DNA of 64,000 nucleotides from Streptomyces sulfonofaciens. GTDB lineage: Bacteria > Actinomycetota > Actinomycetes > Streptomycetales > Streptomycetaceae. Positions within the stretch are counted from its first letter, which is position 1, and every line of letters begins with the position of its first letter. The notes below the pieces were generated by a model. That model was not told the DNA's origin. It saw only the letters and a program-made list of their open reading frames with translations, and ran no database searches. This document shows, in pieces, positions 20,795 through 28,223 of the stretch. Where the stretch lies: positions 1 to 64,000 of the forward strand of contig NZ_BNCD01000032.1 of the NCBI RefSeq assembly GCF_014656295.1, given 5' to 3'. A program made the translations under genes and the position numbers.

Positions 20795-21318
20795 GCGTGA
20801 CGGGAAAGCAATGGATCGCAACCATCGCGGGCCTTGTGGCACTGCTGACTCTCTCAGGATGCTCAAGCAACGACAGGAACTACCAAGTGCCGTCCGCGCT
20901 GTGTAAAGTCCCCGTCAAGGCATCCACGCTGAGGGACATTCTTCCACCCGGGAACAAGCTGACCGTAGCCAAGTCGAGTGCGGGAGTGGTCCCGGACAGC
21001 CTCTTCTGCAGCGTTGACATAGACGGAAGGGTCGAGCTCTCCATGGAAGGGCGTTGGCAGAAAGCTGACCTCACCGCCCAGCAAGCCGCCGAACAGCAAC
21101 TGGTCTTCAACGCGCACCCCGAACAGGGCGGCCGCTACGCGGTATGGAATGACGGTGCCACCACGATCATCGACTGCAAGAACGCCCGGCAGAAGGCCGA
21201 ACACTTCTCCATCGCAGCACAGGTCGAGAATCCCGACGGCGACGTAGGCGACAAAATGGTCCGGTTTCTCGCCAGCTACGCCGAGGGCTACAAGAAGACG
21301 CTCCCCTGCGAACGGTGA
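20791..21318 (+). CDS. cassette 1 lipoprotein
   Basis: A 175-residue protein with a lipoprotein signal: basic/hydrophobic helix, then LTLSGC with the lipidated cysteine at residue 24. Four more cysteines (in ALCKV, LFCSV, IDCKN and LPCER) recur in the same order in the cassette 2 lipoprotein, suggesting a shared disulfide-stabilised fold outside the membrane. The ATG overlaps the stop of the WXG-headed protein by 4 bases, so translation is coupled. It may tether, receive or neutralise the cargo; none of these is shown. GC content is low, as in the 3' part of its neighbour. Confidence 0.85.
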   Translation: MSVTGKQWIATIAGLVALLTLSGCSSNDRNYQVPSALCKVPVKASTLRDILPPGNKLTVAKSSAGVVPDSLFCSVDIDGRVELSMEGRWQKADLTAQQAAEQQLVFNAHPEQGGRYAVWNDGATTIIDCKNARQKAEHFSIAAQVENPDGDVGDKMVRFLASYAEGYKKTLPCER

Positions 21319-21326
21319 CCCCGCCG

Positions 21327-21356
21327 CCGGGGCGGAGGGGTGCCCCTCCGCCCCGG
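21327..21356 (+). terminator. strong terminator after cassette 1
   Basis: CCGGGGCGGAGGGG (21327-21340) and its perfect complement (21343-21356) lie 9 bases past the lipoprotein stop; the 2-base spacer will be enlarged in RNA by opening the innermost pairs. Confidence 0.85.
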
Positions 21357-21677
21357 CCACACCCCGCCCCACCGAAGCACGCACCCACACACCCACACCG
21401 CAGCGAGCCAAGCCGCGGGACGCCAAGCCGCCGCCCACAAGGAAAGGGCACGTTTTCGCCACCAACTCCCCACACCCCGGGGCCCGGGCCCACGGTCCCG
21501 GCAACCCCCCGCACCTCCCACGTTGGTAGGTTGACGGCTGCCCTCAAGCAGTCGGACGCTTGCCCGATCGCACATAGAATTCGCGCCACAGCGGCGGATG
21601 CACGCGGAGGGCGGCGGGTGCCGGGTGGTTCACCGGCGCGCGGAGCGAGAGCCGCATCACGGGGAAGGGGTTGCCGG
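21357..21677 (+). promoter_or_regulatory. promoter region of cassette 2
   Basis: No gene. A -10-like TAGAAT at 21575-21580 lies 98 bases before the first gene of cassette 2; its -35 is weak. The remainder is C/A-rich with no clear structure. Confidence 0.3.
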
Positions 21678-22127
21678 ATGGCATGGGACGAGTGGGAGCA
21701 ACTCAAAGCGGAGGCCGCGGGGCGGCACTCGGCGCGGATGGAGTTGAACTCCGTGCCGGTGGACGGGGGCAGCACCTCGTCCACCCCGGGCGATCTGAAG
21801 GTCAGCCAGAAGGACCTGGCCGCCGTCGGTGACGCGGCCTACAAGCTGTACAACGACTTCAACAAGTACAGCGACCACGCCCGCCTCTCCTCGATGGACG
21901 CAGCCGGCGGTCTGGAGAAGGAGGGCTTCGCCATCGGCGGGGCCCTCGACCACGTCGCCGTGCACTGGATCGACCAGTGCCAGAACCTCCTGGACGCCTG
22001 CGCGCACATCTCGAACCACATGGACTACACCAAGAAGGCGCACGCCGGCGACGAGGTCTACATCGCGGGAACGCTGAGCAGCATCGCCGAGCTCGACAAG
22101 GGCTTCGACGAGCGGAAGGGCAGCTGA
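21678..22127 (+). CDS. cassette 2 small helical partner protein
   Basis: A 149-residue homolog of the 18010 product: MAWDEWEQLKAEAA at the start and ACAHISNHMDY near the end. ATG 21678 has GGAAGGGG upstream. It is soluble, helical and without a signal peptide. Its stop overlaps the next start by one base (TGATG), indicating coupled translation and probably stoichiometric synthesis with the large WXG-headed protein. Function unknown; a partner or chaperone role is inferred from context. Confidence 0.82.
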   Translation: MAWDEWEQLKAEAAGRHSARMELNSVPVDGGSTSSTPGDLKVSQKDLAAVGDAAYKLYNDFNKYSDHARLSSMDAAGGLEKEGFAIGGALDHVAVHWIDQCQNLLDACAHISNHMDYTKKAHAGDEVYIAGTLSSIAELDKGFDERKGS

Positions 22128-24388
22128 TGGACCTCGACGCGCTCCGCTTCGGCAACTTCTCCAAACTCGGTGACGCCATCACCGACTGGGAGGAGATGAC
22201 CAAGAAGCTCGAAACACTCAGCCGCGACGCCGAACACAACCTCAAGGGCAAGGCGGACAAGGCCAACTGGGCCGGCGTGAACTCCCAGGTCTCGCGGGAC
22301 TTCATCGACAAGACCGCGGGCGAGTTCGGCGACGCCCACACCCAGGCCAACACCATCGCCAGGATCCTCAAGGACACCCACGGCGAGCTCACCGGCTACC
22401 GCAAACAGCTCAACGAGGCCATCGACCGGGGCCTCAAGAAGAACCTCACCGTCATGGACACCGGGCACGGCGGCTTCACCGTGACCATGAACATCCACCC
22501 CGACCGCGCCGCCGAGGGCACCAAGGTCCCCGAACACAGCGAGCAGGACGTCGACAACCTCCGCGACGAGGTCCAGAAGATCCTCAAGGGCGCCACCGAC
22601 AGCGACGACTCCGCCGCGAAGGCCCTCCGCCTCATCGTCGACCAGGCCAAGTACGGTTTCTCGGACGCCGACTACAAGGACCGCGACTCCGCCGCCAGGG
22701 CCATCAAGGCCGCCGAGGACATGGCCGAGCTCATGAAGAAGGATCCGAAGGATCTGAGCGACGCCCAGCTCAAGGAGCTCAACGAGAACCTCACCAAGTA
22801 CGGCAAGGACCCGCTCTTCGCGGAGACGCTGGCCACCACCGTCGGCCCGAAGAAGACCCTGCAGTTCTGGACGGATCTCGCCGACCCGCAGTTCCCCACC
22901 TACGACCCCGAGCGGGAGAACCTGGCCAAGAGCCTCCAGAAGAGCCTCGGCACCGCCCTCGGCACCGCCACCCTCTCCGACAGCGCCGCTATGGACACGT
23001 GGGAGAAGCAGATGGTGGACCTCGGGCCGCAGGGCATGGGGGACGACCCGGACGGCTACCCCAAGGGGTTCCAGGTCATGAGCGCCCTGATGCGCTTCGG
23101 GGACTACGACGACCAGTTCCTGAACGACTACGGGGACAAGCTCATCGCCTACGACAAGGAGTTCAACACCACCAAGGGCCCCAACCACTGGATCAACAAC
23201 TGGGACCAGTGCGACCTGAACTTCTACGGCAAGGGCGACCGCGGCCGGGACCCGATGACCGGCTTCCTGGAGGCCCTCGGCCACAACCCGGACGCCTCGA
23301 CGCAGTTCTTCGGCCAGCCCGACGACACCAAGGGCACTGTCAACCAGGACTCGGAGCTCAACGACCACCTCAAGTACCTCACCAAGGAACGCGACTGGTG
23401 GTCGGACCAGCCGCAGACCCACAAGGGCTACATGGCCGGCCAGGACGCCCTCGGCCACGCCCTGGAGGCGGCGACCACGGGCTACTCGTTCGACGCCGAG
23501 CACCCCACCCCCGGCAACACTGACCACCGCAACGCCGCCACCGCGGGCGTCATGGAGCAGGTCGTCTACCTCTACGGAGGTGAGGACGGCCCGAAGATGC
23601 TGCACGACCACCCGGAGCTGGCGGACAGCCTGGGCAAGATGGCGTCCGCCTACATCGACGACATCGACTACAACATGTCCGGCATCGGCGACCACGGCAG
23701 GGACGCGGACAACTTCCCCGCCAAGTACGCGGGGCGGGCGGACTTCGGCAACGACGGGGCGATCAACTTCCTCAGCGTCCTCGGCCAGAACGAGGATTCG
23801 CACAAGATCACTTCGGCCGCCCAGCACATCTACACACTGAGCCTGCTCCAGCAGAATCCGCCCACGGACCAGGAGCACTACGACCGGGCCAAGGACGCGC
23901 TGATGATGGAGGCCCAGACGCGCGGCGTCCTGGACCACTCACGCGTCCAGCAGGCCGCTGCCGACTACGGCCAGGACTCGGACGACGCGAACAAGTCGCT
24001 CGGCAAGTCCACGGACTGGATCAAGTGGGGCGTCGGCGCGGCCATCGGCGCCGGTGTGGCCTGCATTCCCGGTGGTGAGGGCGCCGGCCTCGCGATCGTC
24101 CCCATCGCGGCGGACACCGCAGGCTCGGCGGTGGAGGAGTTCATCGGCCAGGGCATCGACAACGCCGCGGACAAGGCGGAGGATGACCCGCTGGCCAAGT
24201 CCCAGATGACCAGCCAGAAGTTCTTCCAGGCCGGTTCGGACACCATCGGTGACGACTACGACTACTACTTCAAGGGCCACAGCAAGCAGGCGGACTACGA
24301 CGACGTCGTGGGTGACCTCGGTGACAAGTACTACGGCACTGGTCCCAACGAGGACAGGTACCGCGGACGCCCCCCGTACAAGGACTGA
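22127..24388 (+). CDS. cassette 2 WXG-headed putative type VII substrate
   Basis: A 753-residue homolog of the 18512 product. The helical head has W-A-G at 48-50 (KANWAGVNSQVSRDF); the core has GFQVMSALMRFGDYD and LEALGHNPDASTQFF. Near the C-terminus lies a hydrophobic Gly/Ala-rich segment (VGAAIGAGVACIPGGEGAG), then an acidic, tyrosine-rich tail. Unlike cassette 1, GC stays high throughout (43/60 at 23881-23940). ATG 22127 overlaps the upstream stop. No enzymatic motif was recognised. It is probably exported by the neighbouring EccC machine, but this is inference from the WXG head and location. Confidence 0.82.
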   Translation: MDLDALRFGNFSKLGDAITDWEEMTKKLETLSRDAEHNLKGKADKANWAGVNSQVSRDFIDKTAGEFGDAHTQANTIARILKDTHGELTGYRKQLNEAIDRGLKKNLTVMDTGHGGFTVTMNIHPDRAAEGTKVPEHSEQDVDNLRDEVQKILKGATDSDDSAAKALRLIVDQAKYGFSDADYKDRDSAARAIKAAEDMAELMKKDPKDLSDAQLKELNENLTKYGKDPLFAETLATTVGPKKTLQFWTDLADPQFPTYDPERENLAKSLQKSLGTALGTATLSDSAAMDTWEKQMVDLGPQGMGDDPDGYPKGFQVMSALMRFGDYDDQFLNDYGDKLIAYDKEFNTTKGPNHWINNWDQCDLNFYGKGDRGRDPMTGFLEALGHNPDASTQFFGQPDDTKGTVNQDSELNDHLKYLTKERDWWSDQPQTHKGYMAGQDALGHALEAATTGYSFDAEHPTPGNTDHRNAATAGVMEQVVYLYGGEDGPKMLHDHPELADSLGKMASAYIDDIDYNMSGIGDHGRDADNFPAKYAGRADFGNDGAINFLSVLGQNEDSHKITSAAQHIYTLSLLQQNPPTDQEHYDRAKDALMMEAQTRGVLDHSRVQQAAADYGQDSDDANKSLGKSTDWIKWGVGAAIGAGVACIPGGEGAGLAIVPIAADTAGSAVEEFIGQGIDNAADKAEDDPLAKSQMTSQKFFQAGSDTIGDDYDYYFKGHSKQADYDDVVGDLGDKYYGTGPNEDRYRGRPPYKD

Positions 24389-24392
24389 GACC

Positions 24393-25103
24393 GTGCGAAA
24401 CCTCCCTCCCACCGGACGTCGCCGGGCCCCCCGCGGCCGCCTCGTACGAGGTGTGCTCTGGGCCACGGCGACGCTGACGACCCTGGCCGGTGTGTCCGCG
24501 TGCTCGGACGAAGGCGACAAGCAACCGCAGGCCGCCCAGACACCAGCGAGCCGGATCTGCGACGGAACCCTGGACAGGCCGGCCGTGACGGCCCTGCAAC
24601 GCCTCGGCGGAGCCGATTCCTTCGAGGAGCTCAGCGGCAAGGGCAACCAGTTCTCCCTCGACCGAGCGGCGGCGCACGTCCACGACGACGTCCAGCAGCG
24701 CAGCAGGTGCACCGTCTACCTGCCCGACGACACCAGCGGAGCCCCGCTGGTCCAACTGGACTTCAAGGCCGCCGACACCCACCCGACCCGGGCCGCCGTA
24801 CTGAAGGCCTCGCCCGGCAAGGACTTCACGTTCTACGCGCTGGGGGCGTACGCCGCGACGAGCGACAAGAACTCCACCACCTTGTACTTCCAGTGCACCA
24901 CGAAGGGCTCGGACGGAAAGCGGACCCGGTACGTGGACGCGGGGATATTCAGCAGCGCCGGCCAACTGAAGGGGAACTCCCCCAGCAAGGACAGGATGGT
25001 CATCCTGAACTCCGTCTCCCGGCACCTGGCCGACAAGCTCGGCTGCGCCGACGAGGCACACCTGCCGTCGACGGTCCCGGACGGCGAGTCCGTGACGTCG
25101 TAG
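24393..25103 (+). CDS. cassette 2 lipoprotein
   Basis: A 236-residue protein with an Arg-rich N-terminus, hydrophobic helix and lipobox VSAC, with the lipidated cysteine at 37. Four later cysteines (in RICDG, SRCTVY, YFQCTT and LGCAD) match the spacing order of the cassette 1 lipoprotein although the rest has diverged. The GTG start at 24393 lies 5 bases after the preceding stop, with AAGGA spanning that stop. It is larger than its cassette 1 counterpart. Role unknown; extracellular and membrane-tethered by inference. Confidence 0.82.
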   Translation: MRNLPPTGRRRAPRGRLVRGVLWATATLTTLAGVSACSDEGDKQPQAAQTPASRICDGTLDRPAVTALQRLGGADSFEELSGKGNQFSLDRAAAHVHDDVQQRSRCTVYLPDDTSGAPLVQLDFKAADTHPTRAAVLKASPGKDFTFYALGAYAATSDKNSTTLYFQCTTKGSDGKRTRYVDAGIFSSAGQLKGNSPSKDRMVILNSVSRHLADKLGCADEAHLPSTVPDGESVTS

Positions 25104-25115
25104 CCGCGTGTCCCC

Positions 25116-25151
25116 CGTGCCCCCGTCCCGTGCCGGCGGGCCGGGGGCACG
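25116..25151 (+). terminator. terminator after cassette 2
   Basis: CGTGCCCCCG (25116-25125) pairs perfectly with CGGGGGCACG (25142-25151) around a 16-base loop, 13 bases past the stop. Confidence 0.75.
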
Positions 25152-25153
25152 TG

Positions 25154-25226
25154 CTTGCCCAGGCCGGTGGCGCGGTCTTGCCCAGGCTGCTGGCGCCGTG
25201 CCTGCCCCAGGCAGGTGGCGCCGTGC
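25154..25226. repeat. three imperfect ~25-bp tandem copies
   Basis: Units beginning CTTGCCCAGGC, CTTGCCCAGGC and CTGCCCCAGGC, each continuing to TGGCGC, follow one another at 25154, 25177 and 25202. They lie upstream of bldB and outside any supported gene. Confidence 0.75.
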
Positions 25227-25290
25227 CTGCCCGTGATGGCCTCGGTGACGAGTTGCCCGTGCGCTGCCCGAGCCCGCCGTCCGGAGGGTG

Positions 25291-25319
25291 TGACAATAAC
25301 GCCGCGTGCGTCGTTGTCA
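25291..25319. promoter_or_regulatory. 29-bp dyad upstream of bldB, candidate operator
   Basis: The sequence has the form TGACAA-N2-ACGC-N5-GCGT-N2-TTGTCA, with ten matched bases in each half, centred 103 bases before the bldB start. BldB is reported to bind its own promoter, so this is a good candidate for an autoregulatory or other dimer site. A -10-like TACGCT lies downstream at 25362-25367. Confidence 0.55.
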
Positions 25320-25407
25320 TGGCAGCGGCCAAGGGCCCCACCCGGGCCCGAGTACCCCAAGTACGCTGGCCGCGCAGCACATCCGCACACCGTGAAGGGA
25401 CCGCTCG

Positions 25408-25716
25408 ATGGCCGACGCTCAGGGCACGGCGCGTGACGCGCAGACCGAGGCGCGCAAGGAACGCGAGAAGGAAGAGCTCTACGCCCTCGACATCTCCGGC
25501 GTCGAATGGCTCGGCGCACCGGGCACCGAGGAGCACGAGGAACGCGTCGAGATCGCCCACCTGCCCGGCGGTGCGGTGGCCATGCGCTCCTCCGTCGAAC
25601 CGGGCACCGTCCTGCGGTACACGGAGGCGGAGTGGCGGGCCTTCGTCCTCGGGGCCCGCGACGGCGAGTTCGACCTGGAGCCCGCTCCGCACAACGGGGG
25701 CCTGCCGGCCGAGTGA
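25408..25716 (+). CDS. bldB: developmental regulator BldB
   Basis: A 102-residue small protein of the BldB/DUF397-like family, known in S. coelicolor to be needed for aerial growth and antibiotic production and to act as a self-binding regulator. The body KDELYALD-like segment (EKEELYALDISGVEWLGAPG) followed by EIAHLPGGAVAMRSS and YTEAEWRAFVLGARDGEFDL matches BldB as I remember it almost throughout. ATG 25408 has AAGGGA upstream. It stands alone between the effector cassettes and the esx operon and converges with the latter. Confidence 0.92.
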   Translation: MADAQGTARDAQTEARKEREKEELYALDISGVEWLGAPGTEEHEERVEIAHLPGGAVAMRSSVEPGTVLRYTEAEWRAFVLGARDGEFDLEPAPHNGGLPAE

Positions 25717-25910
25717 CGTTCTTCGTGACCGGTACCCGGTGCCGGTGCCGGTCACGGTGGCCGGTGCCGGGCGGCCGGTCCCGTCTGCGCCCGGCTCCGA
25801 GGGCGGGCAGGCCCACCTTGGTGCAACCGGCACTCGCGGTCCCCGGGCCGGCCGCTGCGGCCGTCGGCATCGAACCGCCGCCCCATTGCACCGGGGCCAC
25901 TTCAGACACA

Positions 25911-25943
25911 TGGGGTGGGCACCTCCCGTGCGTGCCCACCCCA
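25911..25943. terminator. bidirectional terminator between bldB and esx
   Basis: TGGGGTGGGCAC (25911-25922) and GTGCCCACCCCA (25932-25943) form a perfect 12-bp stem with a 9-base loop between two converging genes. Confidence 0.85.
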
Positions 25944-25963
25944 CTGTCCTGTACCGCGTTCGC

Positions 25964-26266
25964 TCAGTTGAAGTAGCTGGCCGCCTTCAGATCGCCGCCG
26001 CGGTAGTCACCGCCGGCGTTGTGCACCAGACGCGTGATGGACATCAGCGCCTCGTGGATGATCTTGGCGTCCTTGTTCCACGCCTGCTGCACCGTGGTGT
26101 ACGTGGTGTGGGCCTCGCCCTCCCACCCGGTGGCCGCGCGGGCGACGGCCGCCTTGATGTCCTCCAGGTCGGTCTCCAGCCGCTTGGCCTGGTTGCCGAG
26201 CTCCGTGGCCATCGCGTCGAGGCCGCCGTACTTCACTGCGAGTTCGTCGTAATGCGGGTTCGCCAT
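25964..26266 (-). CDS. esxB: WXG100 secreted protein carrying the export motif
   Basis: A 100-residue ESX substrate: a helical hairpin with W-E-G at 48-50 and the type VII export signal YxxxD (YRGGD, 88-92) in the C-terminal tail, the feature that defines the EsxB-like member of the pair. ATG 26266 has AAGGAG upstream. It follows the partner gene by 140 bases. Which of the two should be called esxA or esxB by convention is uncertain; the symbol here follows the export motif. Confidence 0.88.
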   Translation of the reverse strand: MANPHYDELAVKYGGLDAMATELGNQAKRLETDLEDIKAAVARAATGWEGEAHTTYTTVQQAWNKDAKIIHEALMSITRLVHNAGGDYRGGDLKAASYFN

Positions 26267-26406
26267 GGTTACCCATCTCCTTGGTGATGTCTGCCGGGTG
26301 GCGGGCGGGACAGCAGGCTCCGTCAGCAGCGGCTCCGCGTCAGTGCCCGCACCCGCTCGGCGGGAGCACCCGGTTCAGGGCGCGCCCACGGGTGCGTGCA
26401 CGCCGG

Positions 26407-26745
26407 TCAGTAGCTGCTGAGGGCCGACGTCTGGTTGCCCAGGCCCGGGTCGATGGACTTCGCGTCCGCCAGGATCTTGTCCTCGGAGTCGTTCTTGATC
26501 TTCCGGGTGGAGTTCATGGCGTCGAGGAACTTCGCCAGGGTCTTGCCCATGTGGACGAGGCTGGTGTTGATCTCCTCCTGCTTGCGGCCGAAGGCGTTGG
26601 CACCGAGGCCGACCCAGTGCGCCTCAAGGTTGTCGATGGTGCCCTGGAGCCGCTTGACCTGGTCCTTGATCGAGTCGTACTTCTCCACGATGTGCTGCTC
26701 AAGCTTGATCAGCTCATCGTCTGATACCCGCTGGCCATCTGCCAT
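26407..26745 (-). CDS. esxA: WXG100 partner protein
   Basis: A 112-residue helical hairpin with W-V-G at 44-46 in the turn and no YxxxD/E tail, consistent with the EsxA-like partner that travels with the motif-bearing protein. ATG 26745 is chosen because AAGGGAAG lies upstream and the family starts MADGQ here. It is downstream of mycP (157-base gap) and upstream of the other esx gene, likely one transcript. Confidence 0.88.
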   Translation of the reverse strand: MADGQRVSDDELIKLEQHIVEKYDSIKDQVKRLQGTIDNLEAHWVGLGANAFGRKQEEINTSLVHMGKTLAKFLDAMNSTRKIKNDSEDKILADAKSIDPGLGNQTSALSSY

Positions 26746-26901
26746 GACTGGGCTTCCCTTCCTGAACCTGTCTCTGTCTGTGTTGCGCTCTTCGGTTGTC
26801 GGGGGCCTCCGGGGACCGAGGTGCGGTGCCCGCAGGCGCACAGTCCGGCATCATCGGCCAGGGGCCGACGTGTGTTCGGCGCTCCTGCGATCGGGGCGCC
26901 C

Positions 26902-28197
26902 TCAGGCGGTGCGGCGCTTTCTGACGAAGGCGAAGATCCCGCCGCCGACCACCACGACGGCTGCGACGGCAGCGACGACGGTCCACAGCGTTCCGTTGCC
27001 GTCGGAGCTGTCCGCGGTAGCGGCCGCCGCGGAGGTCTCCCCTCCCGACGTGCCCTGCGAGGAGTCCTTGCCCGCCGAGGATGCGTCGCCCGAGGCTTTT
27101 CCGTCCGGATCCTGGGACGCCGATCCGGCCGCGGAGGTTCCGGAGGAGGACGCGACTCCGGGGGTTTTCTCACCGGTGATGGGGTCGACGTCTGCGGGCC
27201 CCGGGTCTCCCTCGTGGTGCAGGAGGTTGCGGGCCGGGCGGATCAGACCGTATCCGAGGTATTTGCTGGGCGAGTCCTTCGGCCAGTCACGGCCGGCGGT
27301 GTCGATGAGGACGCGCAGCACCTGGTTGGCGGTCCAGTCGGGATGTGCGGACCAGATGAGGGCCGCGGAGGCGGAGGCGATGGCGGAGGCTTGGCTGGTG
27401 CCCTCGCTCTTGCAGTACCTCTTCAGGGTCTTGTCGCACCAGGAGGGCACATCGGCGCCGGGGGAGGCCAGGTCGACGGAGTCGTTGTATTCGGAGAACT
27501 TCGCTACCGTTCCGTTCTCGTCGGCGGCTGACACGCCTACGACTCCGCGGTAGCTCGCAGGATATTCGGTCTTGCTGCTGGACTCGTTACCTACCGAGGC
27601 GAAAAGCAGTTTCCCCTTGCTGAGAGCGTACTTGATCGCGGATTCTTCCTGGGGGTCCCAGTACTGACCGCCAATTGACATATTGATGATCCGGGCGTCG
27701 CCATCAGCCGCTTCCCTGATGGCCTTGTACGTGTCGTCCTTGTGCTTACCGGGCAACGTCGTAAGAGTAACCCGGTATGGAACGACTTTGGCGTCCGGAG
27801 CCAGGCCTTTGAGGGAGCCGTCCTTCCCTGAACCTGCGATGAGTTCGGCCATCGAAGTTCCGTGACCGTCGTAGTCATCGGTAGGACCGCCTGACGTACC
27901 GGTCACGTCCTTACCGGGGAGGACCTTTCCCTCAAGCGACTTTGTCTCGGACACCCCGCTGTCGATCACGGCGACAGTAATGTCTTTACCCGTGCTGACG
28001 TTCCACAATTGGTCAGCGCTCATGGCATCCAGGTACCACTGCTGCGACTGGACGTCGTCAGCCGCCGCCGCGGGGGCGAGGCCCGTCAGCGCAACGGCCC
28101 AGACACCCAGGGTCGCGGCCACCAAGCCCGCGCCTCGTCGTCTGCGCCCGTGACTCCGCGCGGTGGCGCCGGCGCGGCGGTCGGTTCCTGGCTTCAT
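26902..28197 (-). CDS. mycP: mycosin, type VII-associated subtilisin protease
   Basis: A 431-residue membrane-anchored serine protease. A signal peptide (about 20-47) is followed by the subtilisin domain with D79 (VIDSG), H112 (DGHGTS), N204 (oxyanion) and S268 (GTSQAS), then a Ser/Gly/Asp-rich linker and a C-terminal helix (about 404-424) with RKRR. Mycosins stabilise and act with ESX machines. It lies 26 bases after the low-complexity protein gene and ahead of the esx pair. GC is reduced in the middle (33/60 at 27601-27660). A second mycosin gene lies at 30642. Confidence 0.93.
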   Translation of the reverse strand: MKPGTDRRAGATARSHGRRRRGAGLVAATLGVWAVALTGLAPAAAADDVQSQQWYLDAMSADQLWNVSTGKDITVAVIDSGVSETKSLEGKVLPGKDVTGTSGGPTDDYDGHGTSMAELIAGSGKDGSLKGLAPDAKVVPYRVTLTTLPGKHKDDTYKAIREAADGDARIINMSIGGQYWDPQEESAIKYALSKGKLLFASVGNESSSKTEYPASYRGVVGVSAADENGTVAKFSEYNDSVDLASPGADVPSWCDKTLKRYCKSEGTSQASAIASASAALIWSAHPDWTANQVLRVLIDTAGRDWPKDSPSKYLGYGLIRPARNLLHHEGDPGPADVDPITGEKTPGVASSSGTSAAGSASQDPDGKASGDASSAGKDSSQGTSGGETSAAAATADSSDGNGTLWTVVAAVAAVVVVGGGIFAFVRKRRTA

Positions 28198-28223
28198 GCC
28201 TGTGCACGTCCTCGCTCGAAGGC

